This document shows, piece by piece, positions 1 to 13,800 of a stretch of 25,051 nt of DNA. The stretch's first letter is position 1; the number at the start of each line of letters is the position of its first letter. A program made the position numbers and the translations under genes. The notes beneath the pieces are model-generated. The model searched no databases, was not told the DNA's origin, and saw nothing but the letters and a program-made list of their open reading frames with translations. This DNA is from Hirudo medicinalis (lineage: Eukaryota; Annelida; Clitellata; Hirudinida; Hirudinidae): assembly GCA_011800805.1 (NCBI GenBank), contig MPNW01001524.1, positions 9,259-34,309 on the forward strand, written 5' to 3'.

Positions 1-268
<268 letters not shown>

Positions 269-333
269 CTAGCACGTCGTCCGTGTACTCCAAATCCTCG
301 CACCAGCACATCGTCACCAAATAAATGACAATC
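269..333 (-). CDS. CACNA2D3: CACNA2D exon 27, last found in the window
   Basis: 65 bases, acceptor TTTTGTATTCAG, donor GTGGGT. With exon 26 it reads [18 protein letters not shown], similar in position to FKRITLYDYQAMC. The donor means coding continues left of base 1, where the delta segment and membrane anchor signal are expected. Confidence 0.72.
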
Positions 334-1718
334 CTGAATACAAAACAATCAGATGTTTTGAGTCAATTTGCAAAAATCCAATAAAAAAATAAACAAAGAT
401 CCAATTAAAAATTCGCAATAGTTGACACCTGAACAGCAAAAAAGAACTCACACAAGTAATTTTCTCAGCATCCAGCTAAAATATGTTATCAGGCTTCTGA
501 GAGGCTGGAAAATAATAACAATAATGAGTAACTGAGTAACATCAGCGGTCCATTTTGTGGAATAGTTTGTGTTTCAATTTGTGGGATAAGTGAATGAACG
601 ATTTATTACTAAGATTGAAATCAAAATCAACGTTTCGACTAATGAGATAAAATCAGATTAGTTAAAGAAATAATTCCAGCAAAAATAATTTGGTCTGACA
701 ATCCAAACATTTTATCCTGCCATCCAATACCCGTCATGAAATGAATCGATCGACGATGATTATTACATCAAATCAATTAGATCCAAAACATGCACGACTT
801 CGACACGGTAATGGCGAACGTACTCGACTGCCGAGTTTCGGTGCACTGGAATAAATGTCGTTCCTGTTGACGCACATTGCCTGGTAATCCAGTATCTCGA
901 CTCTGAGAATGTTTAAGTCCTCTTATCAAAGACATTAGTTATATTAGTAATATTTAAGCTAATTATAAACAGAATAAAGGCAATAAGTTATATTCTGTGA
1001 TTAGATACTGAAAAAAAGTCAACTAAAGTTAACAGCTGGAATTATTTATTAAAAATTAGACAATTAGTCAGAAACCAGATTGTTAAAAACACAACTCGAG
1101 ACCACGCAAACCTTCTGAAAATGCCGCTGTCATTTGCCGATTCATTTTGTACCATCTTCAACATGATTTCGCCATTAATATCCCCGAAAAACTTGCCCAA
1201 GTGCTGTGAAAAAGTTACAGGATGATGACATATAAACGTGGAGGAAGAGGAAACAAAAACTTGGGGCATCCTGTTGGCATTTCATCACGTCAATCACGTC
1301 GTCATTCTATGTTAACAATGCAATCAGATGTTTTAAGCTGCTTATATTTCTGAAAAAAAGCCCCAAAAGAATGCACGGACCGCTCACCAACTCCGGCTGT
1401 TCGGAATAAACGACATATCCATTGTTGTCGAGGAGATAGCAATCGACCTCCTTGAGAATGGTAAAAAAAATTGTGAGACCACCAAATTAAATAAAAAATG
1501 TCAATAACTTTGTAAAAACACTTTGCCTCAAATAACCTTGGGATATTAAAAATGATTAAATGATAAAGATTAATTTTTTTAAATTAGTTTGAATTGAAAT
1601 ATTTGACAATTTCATGAACATGCAAGTCTGGAAATTGTGGAACGTAAATCTTCAGAAAGGATTTAACAATGAAATATCAATGAACTCTGTTTTAATCACT
1701 AGTTAAGTTGCATCTAAT

Positions 1719-1776
<58 letters not shown>

Positions 1777-1835
1777 AGAATTCACAACAACAACAACAAC
1801 AACAACAACAACAGNAGTTAATGATTGCATCTAAT

Positions 1836-1884
<49 letters not shown>

Positions 1885-4800
1885 GCAGCAGCAGCAGCAG
1901 CATCATCATCATCAGCAACAACAACAACAACAACAACAACAACGACAGCAGCAGCAGCAGCATCATCATCATCATCATCAGCAACAACAACACAACAACA
2001 ACAACAACAATAATAACAATAGTTAATTTGTAATGTGCCATTTGCATAGCTTCAGAGGCACTCGAAGGTGCTTTATTAAGACAAGTTTTTAATTGGTTTT
2101 TTGAGTTTCACTCAATCATCAAAAGTAACAGCATAAAATAATTTCTAATTCAACTAGAATTGGATTGAAAATATTGAGGAAATATTATGTCAAATTAAAA
2201 TTTGGTTCAATAATCAACAATTACAAGGAGGGTAAGGTCCCAATTAATTGATGAGACAACTAAACTCTTCATTGAGTGGATTCATGATTACAAAGAGTAG
2301 TTAACTGATTGTTGGCCGATCGTCTTGTTTAGCAAATCATTCAGTAACTGCTAAGTAATTAACGTCGAGATGATGGTGATGATGATGTTCAATATGATGA
2401 GGATGATGATGATGATGATCGGCCGTAAAATTACGAACCTCGGACGCACAACTGAAATCGCAAGAAGAATTCTGCGAGCACATGAGGTTCGAGAGGGCAA
2501 ATATCTGATTGAACTTGAAGTACTTCATCTGCAGACCGACCACGCCAGCTGCCGCAGGGATCATGTCGACGAAGACGATGACCGGGGTGCTTACGGTGAC
2601 CATGGTCGAGTTTGGATCGAATTCAAGGGTGTCTATGATGGCAGTTAATGAAATTATTAAGATCCATTTGACAAAGGAGGTAATGAATGATTTATTAGAA
2701 GTGTTCATTTTTTTAATTGAAATTTTGTATTTGCAGAAGAATGTCCTTGTTTCGAGAAAATGTTCTGTCGACAATGTTGAATTTCTTTTCAATTTAATTA
2801 AAATTTGAAGATAAAAAGGATCGATGCCCGAACGCAATTAACCTGAGTAGAAAGGCACGGACACGGTCATGATGTTATCCCCATTCTCGATGGCTCGAGT
2901 GTAGTACAACATCTTGTTTGTCTCGGTGTTCGAGTCCAAAAATGTCCTTCAAATGAATGTCGTTATTTAGTCAATCTTTTGAGTGCCTTATGCATCTGTT
3001 ATTGACCCAAAGACTTTCCGCTCGAGAATTGTTTCAAAGAGTTTTGTATCTGTTCGGGCTGGGTTGCGAACACGACACGCAACTTTCTGTTTCTGGCAGG
3101 AATGCAACCCTCTGGGCTAACATCCACGTCCTTAGCGAAAGACTAATATCTTAACCTAAAATATCTTAACCTAAGATATTAAAATCTTCAAAAGATGTGG
3201 AAAGCTCTTTTGATGACACAGGTTACTTGAAAATTCATTGATGCTGCCTACATGACTCAATGAAATGAACTGCTCCTAATCCACTCACGGGTCGCTGAGT
3301 TGGTCCACGAGGGCAAGATATCTTGTGAGGCCTGCCTTTGTTCCAATAAACAGCAACTCCACACCACTCCTGGGTAAATTTGTAATAATTGAATTTGTAA
3401 CAAATAGATAAAAGAATTTATAACATTTCTCAAGTCACAAATTTCTCTTGTAAATTGTCACTAACGACGACAAGTTCTTTGGGCAGTTCCCAGCAAGGCA
3501 TCTGTTGGCATGAGACAGAGGTGCACTGTAAATATTAAAAAAAATAAAGAAATAAGGGGCCCCTCACTTGGAATAAACATCGGCATCGACGTTCTTCTTC
3601 AGCCAGTGATTCGTCACAGATTTCGATGCGTCCGCATCGAACAGGAGAGATTCCACCAGATTCTGATGGCCTACAAAAGGGAAGCAATTAACTTAGACTC
3701 AAAATTTCATTGGATCTCTTTTCATCAACACAGATTTCAGTTCTTAGTCTCGAGAGGGAAACTCATCCATAGACAATGCTCGGAAACGTACAGAATCTGG
3801 TGAGAAAGCTGCTCTCTTTCTTTGTAATCTCAAGGTACTTCAACAAGAGCTCGTACTGGGTTAGTTTGGCATCCTCAGAATCTTGTGGCCAGCAGTACTG
3901 CCTTGTATGTTGAGATATATGAAAGTACAACAAAAGAAAGTATTGGAAATACTCCCTCTTGCCTAACAGATGCAGAGATGCTTATGAAACACAAAATGTG
4001 CAGCCAGATATAAGAAAATGCAGATTCAAGACATGTCAATAAATAAAGTTAATAATGGCAAAATGATGACATCATTTAACAAGAATGTTAGTGGCTTACA
4101 CTCACCAGGGTGCTAGTTTCAACTCCTTGCTCTTCAATGTCATGAGATCTGTCAAGTTGCAATATAAACATGTGCAATAAATTCACAACAATCTTTTTGT
4201 TGAAATTAAATAAATCTGGTCAATTATTTTACTTCACGACCACTTTACAACCGGAATAATTTTTAAAACTTCGATAATAATTTTATACGTCTATGAGGAG
4301 CATATTTTAAGAGTCTGTAAATAATTTGAAATTAAAGAAGAAAAGGCAAAGAAATTAAAATCAGCATTTCAAATCGGACAAATTACTGCATTTCAATGTT
4401 AGCACTATTGATGCTATTTCAAAAAATTTCAAAAGTATTTCACAAATAAGAGAAAAACAAGTGTTTGAAGTTGAAACCTACTCGCATTTCTTGTTCGTAT
4501 CCTACCATCCAAGTAATTCTGACTGTGACCATCGGGGACTGCTATCCCCAGGCTGCCGATAAACATTTCAAGAGTACCGATCACCATCGTCATCATCATC
4601 ATCGTCGTCATCGTAATAATCATCAGCAGCAGCAGCACAAGCATCAATGAAATCCACATGCCAAATGACACAAACAATATTTGTAGAAGCACAGTGATGA
4701 TATAACATAAAGAGAAAGCATCAAATTCACAGACCTGAATGGTGTGTAGTTGAAAGGTATGTAGTAATAGGTTGTCAAGCGGATCGAGACTCTCCTCTTC

Positions 4801-7800
4801 AATGAACGAATAATTAATAAATAATTTAAAATTAATTATTAATGAATCGACGAGCAAACAAAGGAGCAAATGAAAACACTTATTTCAATTATTTATTTAT
4901 TTCATTAAAGTCCATTGCATGACAGAGATGATTCGGACTTATAAAAACACACCGCTGCCTGACGACTTTAACCCTTAAACCGCCCGGAAACGGCAATAAC
5001 CGGTTCCCGATATTTTTTATCAGAGCGCCGGAACCGACTATTGACGGTACCATCTCTACAGTAACAAGCGTTGCTAACGAAATCACTTTAAAAAAGTATT
5101 TGGCGTTTGGGGTGCATCAACCCCCTAGGTATGTAGCGGATTAAGGGTTAATCGGAGACCCGACTCACCATGTCATCTTCTGGAACTTTCATTCTCAACT
5201 TCATGAGGCCAGTCTTTCTTTTGATCATCTCCTGTCGGATCTTCCCTCGAAAAAAATGAATCCTCGAAAGAAGGTCGCAAAAAGCGGATGCACTCGAGAG
5301 CGGATCTCGTCGACCAAATTGACAAATTGAATTCGAAAAGAAGAAACAAAAACGGACAAAACACTCACGGGAAGCATGACGGAATCTCGAATTAGAGAGA
5401 GATTCTGGAAATTGATCGATGAATGAAATTAAGTCACAGACATGCTCGAAAGAAAGTGCTCTTTTCATGTCGAGGAGATCCGATGCATTTGTTTATTTGT
5501 AAATTTGAATATTTATTTTTATCTTGATGGTCACAAATTCTAAATGTTTCTCTGTGCTTGCAGATTATTTAAGTATGCTTTCTATCTAGTCATACGTGGC
5601 AATATAGGCGGTTGAAGAAGTGACGGACAACTCACAGGCGACTTTGGTCAGTCCTGCAGAGATTTCCAGGGTCGTGAGGTAGGGCCAGGGTCAGGGATAG
5701 GGGTAGGATAGGGTTAGGGGCAGGGGTAGGGTTATGAATGGAGTTAGGTACCAAAAGTAGCTGCTTGTGAGCTGGCTTTAGTCCATTACTTGTCCAAGAA
5801 TTGAGAATTGATAGTACACGTAACACGGGAGATAAATACAAAAGGTTTAATAAACAAAAAATAACACGGCATGGAGAATGAGAATCCAAGTAGCAAGACG
5901 TTTGTCCCATTCATTTGAGAGCAATTAGAATTTTATGGGATGCGAATAAATAATGTTTCCATGAAAAATTAAAAGTTTTATCACATCTCGAGCAGAATTC
6001 TCACAGAGAAAACATCAAAAATACAAACCTCCGTATCAACAAATTCAACTTCTGAAATGTCCAGGTTGTTGTAGTTCTGCTTGAGTTTTCCCTTGTACTA
6101 CAAAGACATCATATACACTAATTAAATCTTAATTACAACATCTACGATAAGCAACTGTAAAAACAAGTTGTGACAAGTGACAAACTCACAAATGGCCGAT
6201 GCTCAGGATGGAATATTATGAAACCATTGTTTGTTATGGCAAATGCATAGCTGTGCACTCCAAGCTGAATAATTGGCAAACACATTTAAGAAAAAAAAAA
6301 ACTGACGCATTGGTTGCCGAAGTCTACCGACTTACTCCAGTTCCCGCACAAAAATAATAATTACTTTTAATTATCATCAACGAGCACTTTTAGAATTGTG
6401 TTTCAGCCATTTTGAGACAAACCAGATCTGACTGATTTGATTGTTCGATGATTGTCCAAGTTTTATTTTAAAACGTTGACCAGTGCATGATTTCACATGT
6501 AAATGGATGATGCTTTTAGGCACCAAATGACAACAATCAACAATTTCGACAGGCAAAAAACCTTAATGGCAAAATAAAATGGCTTCTAAATAAAATCTTT
6601 TGAAGAAAAAAGAAAATATATAACGGCAATTCTAATTGCCATCTAAAATATTAAAGAGGACAACAGCAACAACAACAACAACAGTGGAGATGACGACAAC
6701 AAAAGCAGGTTGGAATCCCAGTAAAGGGATCAATGCACAGTCACATTTCTGCTGACGTAATTATCAGCAGAATTTCATCTTCACTTTGTGCAACAATTCT
6801 CACCTGGTGCTTCGGCAGAGTGTCTGTGAGGACGCTCAGTACGACATCGGTCCCCATCACTCCCAGAAGATTCCCGTCGTTATGCTGAAAGCGTTCAAAT
6901 TGAAGGAATTGCGTCCTCAGACGTGTTTGGTCATTTGGAGAGAAAAAAAAACAACATAAAAAAGATTCAATTTTGGAAACAATTGCAAAACAACTTATAA
7001 CGTCATCACCGTCTCGTTTTTTATGTCGAACACGGGCACTGCCACAGTGGTCGTTAAGGCGGTTGTCTGGAGAATAGACGAAAGTTAAATGGCAGCGGGA
7101 AAGTGGAAACAACAATATACGTGCAGCACACGGCAGGAAACAATAATTTACAGAGACACAAAGTCAAACAAACCGCTACTTCTCCGTAGATGTTCGTCCA
7201 AACCGTATGATTGGGAGCTGTCAAGACCAGAGGTCTACTCAAGACTTGAACGTAGTCCTGGATAAGTCGTAGAGTGCGTTTTAATTAATAATATTTTTAG
7301 AGGTCTTCTGTTTAATCTGTGGTTCTTGAAATGTGTGTGTGCCTGTGTGTGTTTGTGCGACCAGCTTCAATCCAAATTGGCTGTAAGGAATTTTTTTGAG
7401 TTATAGACATAGATTACGAATGGACCTCGAGAGTTCGTTCGAGAGTTTTTCTAAAACCTGGTATTAATCGAGCCTAACATTATTTTTAAAATTTCTAGAC
7501 TTAATAATCCTCTTCCTGGATGCCATCATTTGCCTAAATTTTAAAATCTTTATTTTGCTGGCTGGGATATTCCATCTACAAACATTCTCCGTAATGAAGA
7601 CTTTAAATTGGACCATAAACCGGATAAATTTTCCTCAATTGTGAAAGCAACATTCTGACTAGATCCGAAAAAAATATATCCCGGGATAAGCCCCATTTTC
7701 CATTGCTTGATTTCTACTGATCATTTGCTTCAGTACCTATCGATCCATAACCTAGAAAAGATTTGTTTTTCCCTGGTTTGTCTGCCTTACCTTTAGTCGG

Positions 7801-10800
7801 TCTTCCCGCTTTTACCTGCTTCATCTCCGATCCAATTCCACTCCATGCAACAAAAAAACCCTTGATTTTTAAATGGAAAAACTATTCCTACTGCCATGGG
7901 CGTCCGCAGGGGAATGCTTCTCCATGGATTTTGTCAAAATACTAACATATTGTGTCACAATTAATGGCTGGGAATTCAAACCAGATCGACTAATTGCGAG
8001 AGCAAGCGCCCAAGGCAGCTTGGCGCTCACGTTCGGGACCTTTGGCACCGTGCCAAGTTCAAAAAATTAATTTAAAAAACTTGGCACCCCTTTACAAACT
8101 TCTGCAGACGCCCCTGTAAAAATGTCTTGGGTTCTGTGATGCTTTTTCAATAACATAAAAACCAATTCATTCAAACCTGAACATGTTCGTGAACATCAGC
8201 CAGAGTGGAAATGTGAGAATAATACCCTGTTGTCAGAGAAACAGCAACTTTGAAGTTGAACATCCAGTCATAATAATAAGTAATATAAGTCATAATAGTA
8301 AGTTACCTTTGTTGTTGCAGGCTATCCATCTCACGTTGGCTGGGTCGTTGACTTCTCTACCAATGAGGTAAGTAAAAACTCTGATCTATTGACAAGTTTT
8401 TGAATCTAATATAAATATAACTACAAAACATATATTTTAAAAATTGAACAGACCTTTTTATCGGGCCAGTTGTACTTTTCAAAAATCTTCTCATATTTTG
8501 AGGGAGCGCCATCGGTTATGATCATTATAGCTTGTTGCACTTCGCACCATGGCCATATTCTTCAATCTATTCATTTTATGTTCCTGTTTAACGCTTCAAA
8601 TATTGAGACTGAAACTCACCCTCTTAAACAGTTCAAAGGCTTCAATCAAGGCAAGGTCAAAGTAAGCTATGTTCTGAGTTTTTATCCCCCGGGTCAGAAT
8701 ATTAAGAATTTTCTGGAAAAAAGAATGACTTGACGTCTGCGGCGGACGAGTGCGATAAACAAAGACATAAAAATATCTCAAATATTTTCTGAACGTTATC
8801 TTTCAAGTAATTGTTAAAATTAACTATTTAAAAATTAAATATCTTATCATCTCAGAATATCTTTTTCATAAAATTAAGGAAAAACTAAAAATGACATAAG
8901 TTAAAAAGTTGTTTACAAACTTGGCGGTTGTACATCGTCGCTTGGACAAGGGTTCCGTTGAAACAGGGTTCTAAATACTCCGGATGCTCTGAAAACTATA
9001 ACAAGGCATCCTTTTAGCGCTATTCGGAGTTGGTTTTCAGTGGCAACCAGCACCTTAATGACATTAAAAAAGTCGTTTTCACTGAAAGTGTCCATAATTT
9101 TTTCGATCGTGGCTCTGGCTATTTCCATCCTGAGTCCTCTCATGCTGCCGCTGCTATCCACCAAAATTATCACGTCCTTTGCCGAGGTGGCAGCCTGTAT
9201 GTACCTGTGGTACATTGTTGTGATCCTTTTCTCACCATTTTCACATATTAGGGAACATGTTTCTTTTAGGAATTTTTGAAAAGACCAACCAGCCTCTCGT
9301 TCTGCAATCGAATAGATCGACCTCCGAAATCTTGGGCCACGACATTCCTAAAACGCAATTTAGTAGTTTTAAAACAAGATTTATAAAAGCCCGGCTCTCG
9401 TGTTTCATTCGCATCTGTACACAATGCACGACATTTTCCCCCAACCCTTTTCAATTCCCTCGGTAATTGTGTTCGGATTAAGTCTCAGAATGACATTCTA
9501 TTAATAGCAGTCCGGAAATAAAATGGCTTTGCATTTGCACAATTTTCGATTGGAATTTGAGACCTGGATAATTTCTGAAGAATCCAACGCTGCTGCAGAA
9601 GTATTGCCAGCTGATGGATGGTGACTTGTTGTGGTTTTCCACGAAAACGTCATCCAGCACCTCGCTCCATGTCACTCCGTTCATAACTGGAGCGGCTGAG
9701 TTGGAACAATTTCGTTAACATTCTGTTGTTTATTAATTTATTCAATTTGAATCATAAAAACTTGCAACAAACTTAGCGTTTCTTTTTAAAAATATTTTAA
9801 AAAGCAAAAGCTGGCCAAGTAAATCTCGTCTCTAGAATTAAGACGTCCATGTTTTGCTCTTCGCATTTCGACCGCTCAAAGCCATTTCCACATTCATCAA
9901 GCAGATGTGCAATAAAACCATTTATTTTGTTTTATATCAGGCCATCGAAATGCAATGAAAAAGATCCGATCGCATTGCGATAACAATCCGGGAAATTTCC
10001 ATCAATATTGAGATTAATGTCAACAATGTTAGAGAATCTGTTAGGAAACCATTTGCTAGAGTGTGGTGTACAGTAGCAATTTCGATGGTAATTAGGATGG
10101 TCATTGGATTACATTTAAAACGTTCCGTGAAAGACTTCTTTTCAGAAATTAACTGTTTCGCAGTTTTCCAGGTCTCTTGGAATGAAGGTGGAAGAAGAAA
10201 TTTGTGGAAAGTTTTCTACCAGGAGAGAAGATGATGATGATGATGAAGATGGAGACGACTATGCCTATGATGATGACGACGATGATGACGACGACCAAGT
10301 TGATGACGATGAAGATGACATCTACATCTGAGTACACTCACAAACAGCCACTAGGATTAAATGGGAGATTATGGAGAAAGTGGGACAGAAACGTGGCAGG
10401 AAATTAATCTAGGGCTTCCACAATTTGTCACCGCCCCTTGTTCCGTCACACCCCAGATGCTCGTATAGGGTCATTGGGACACGGACGCATTTCTATCCTT
10501 GGTCTCAATGCTGGGACGGGGGGCTATTGGAAGTTTGTTAAAGAAATTGGATTAGGATAATTTGATCCTCGACGATGGCATTTTGGGACAGCTTTTAAGG
10601 CATGTGATTATTACGGATAAACTCAAAATATATTTAATATATTACAATAAACAATTAAAAGTTACGATGAAAACATTTTTAAATTTCCATTTTAAATAAA
10701 ATTAATATTGGGTTATAAATGTGCGAATGTATTTAATAGCAAAATCAACAACTTGTATGTTGTTGTTAGAAACAATATGATTAATATTAATAAATAATAA

Positions 10801-13800
10801 TAATTATTATTAATATATTAATATTATTATAATAATTAATAGATTGTAGTAATAATATTATTACATATAAATTACATGATAATTATATTATAAATAATAA
10901 CAATAAGGTTTAGTCCATTAGCGAGTTTTCCTTAATCTTTTTATAGGCTATTTATTACTTCTGAATCCAAACCATTTTATTTTAATTCAAATCTCTTTTC
11001 AAAATCTAAAGGAATTGAATGAGTAGTCCAATCTCTCCAATCTTAGGGAGGAAGGAAGGAAGGAGTTCAAGGAGAGCGAAATTAAAAGTATAAAAAATCG
11101 AATAAGAAAAAGGGAAGACATTGAAAAGAGATTAAGAGCATTTAAAAGAAATAACTTATATTAATATAAATTAATAACAATACGAAAAAAAACTCATTTG
11201 GATATGAGAATCCAAAATAAATATATTCCAATGTATCAGGTGACGATTTCGATGACTATAAAGGTGACGACGACGATGGTGATGATGATGGCTTTGATGA
11301 TGATGACGATGATGATGATGATGATGATGGTGATAGTAGTAGTTAGAACCGGTCCAGCTAATAATAACCAATTAACTTAACTTTAATTAATTAATTAATT
11401 AATTAATTAGCACAAATTCGATTAATAATGGCNGTTGTTGGTGTTGATGATGATGATGCTGTTGTTGTTTGTTGTTGGTGTTGTTCTGTGGTTGTTGTTG
11501 ATGATGTTGTTGCTGTAGTCGTTGATGTTGATGTTGTTGTCGTCATCGTCGATGATGATGATGATGATGATGATGACGACGACGACGATGACAATGATGA
11601 TGATGATGATGATAAAGACAAAGATTACGACAATAGTTGCGCTAAATGTTATTGCCGTAGTGATAAACTGATTGCCATTTTATCGCAACCATTGCTGCTG
11701 GCTACAATAACGTGATGATAAAGACGATTATTGCGATGATGACTATGATGTCGATGATGATGATGATGATGATGATGATGACGACGACGATGATGATGAT
11801 GATGATGATGACGACGACGATGATGATGATGATGACGATGACGATGACGATGACGATGATGATGATGATGACGGTGATGATGATGATGATGACGACGGTG
11901 ATGATGTTGGTAGCTACGATCATGTTTCATTTGAATCTAAAAACAATCCTTCAATGGAATTTCCTTCAAATGGAAAATCTTTTACAACATCCCGAAGCCG
12001 TTTTCGAAAGATTGCCCACAAACATTTCTTCCACCGAGCGGCATCTCAAAAAAGATTTCATTAATTTTTCATGACAAATTTCCGTCCCTAACAAGAAACC
12101 GACCATTTTTTCCTTAACTATATCTGAGCACTTATTCGCAAAATCATTAAAGGAAAGTCAGCGTAATGCATGCAATCGTCGTCTGAAGGTTGCCTCAAAC
12201 GGTAATGCATGGCCAAGACTGGAGATGATATTTAGCGATGAATTATTAAGATTTTACTTTATTTTCTTAAAATTCGGTTTCAAAAATTATTTTTCAGCGG
12301 GTTAAAATGTTTCAAATTTATCATATTTACTTTCACTTTTGTAACTTAAACAGGGATGTGCAAGCGATTTAAATTCATAACATATTGATTATTTGAAATA
12401 CATTTATGAATGAATTTATTTGCTTAGTGTAAGCAAATATGAGTCAATAAAATATAATATAATAATAAGTTGTCTTTGAATTGTTTAAATAAATTGATCA
12501 TTCAATGTTTGCCATGAATTTAGTAGCCAAAACAAACAAAAACAAAAACGTAAAAACATAGTTTACAATTTACACAAATATTAATATCAGCCTCCCAAAC
12601 CGACAATGTTGGTGCAATAATTATAGTTAATTCGGAAAACTTTTTAAAGTTCGGAATCGGAATTTACAAACTTAAAGCAAAATGAAAATCTTTTTCCTCA
12701 AAAATTCCCCCAAAAATGAGTTGAAAGAAGCAGGTTGTTCATTCAATCGAGTGTTCGTCAAATGATGAAGAAAAGGATCGAGTTGAGCAGATGATTGCAA
12801 TGTGATTAAAATGCAATTGTTTTCCTTTTGTTTTGTTTTTTTCTCTTATTTGCTGAATTTTTGCTTGCTTGGAATGTCGAATAACATATCTTTGATATTA
12901 AAAATTTGTAATATCTTAATATAAATTTGATCTTATATTTTATATTTACATCTTAATATAAATTTAAAAATTGTAATATCCAATAATTTAATTTTGTAGA
13001 TAGTTAATGGAGGTTTGATAATGGTAATTTGTGATAAATTTGAAATCATCAAAGCATCGTTATTATTATTATTGTTGTTGTTGTTGTTACCTCCTACTTC
13101 ATATTCGCTACAGTCACTTACGATCATGTTAGAATTTAAAAAATTAAAAACACCAAATCATTCTTAAAATTATTATCAAATTATAAGATGATTATTTAAC
13201 AAACAGTGCAACATATTTTGCAGTAAAATTATTGTCATGGAAAATGGTTATATTTGTTACGCAATCATGCAATTAAATGTGATTTAAACTGACATTCATC
13301 GTACACATTGGTAGGCACGTGCACAGTGCTCTGCGTGAGGTTGACAAGGAATCCCGGGAAAAATGGATCTTGAATTCTTTCAAAGTCATCCGACAAATTC
13401 TTGGCTTTTGGATACTGGGTCTGACGATCAATAAGAGAAATTATTATTTATTACGCGGTAATGTTTCTGTAATTAATTTTATTATGAAGAATTATTACGA
13501 TTTAATAATTACTATATTATAATTTTAAACGATTATAATAATTATCAAATTATCGAGGACAATATTAATCTTTAGATTTATTTTACATTACTATGTAATT
13601 AATTGCAATTAATTTATTTTAAATCATTACAATACTTAATTGAGTTTAATTACAGAAATTCTCATTTAGCCTCACAAAATGTGATACAAAAAATGACGAT
13701 CCAAAAGATTCTTGAGTCTGAAATACTTTTTTAATCCCACAAAATTAAGCAATCGAGGTTGATTTGTGGGTGGTATTTTTTCCTTCATAAGTTCCTTTAA

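Larger units (their letters stand above)
9696..13293. other. Intron 2 of the CACNA2D gene, repeat-filled
   Basis: 3.6 kb without exons that I can support. It holds GAT arrays at about 10230-10321, 11241-11336, 11436-11616 and 11713-11910, an AATT tract at 11380-11410, AT palindromes around 10780-10870, an N at 11433, and TTA/TTG triplets at about 13061-13091. Open frames of poly-Asp, poly-Met or poly-His here are translations of these arrays. Confidence 0.75.

Noticed and set aside
1703..2047. Open frames of poly-Leu, poly-Asn or poly-Thr across the CAA/CAG/CAT array
   Set aside because: They are translations of a microsatellite and contain an N; no non-repeat coding sequence is attached.
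5632..5910. 92-codon minus-strand open frame over the telomere-like repeat
   Set aside because: It lies in an intron and owes its openness to the C-rich repeat.
8913..9053. Read-through of the VWA exon into the sequence before exon 6 as one long exon
   Set aside because: The frame changes after the 58-base intron, and splicing at GTGCTG and TTATAG gives the family sequence exactly.
11403..11930. Poly-Asp, poly-Ser, poly-His and poly-Met open frames in intron 2
   Set aside because: They are readings of GAT/GAC arrays inside an intron, present in several frames at once.
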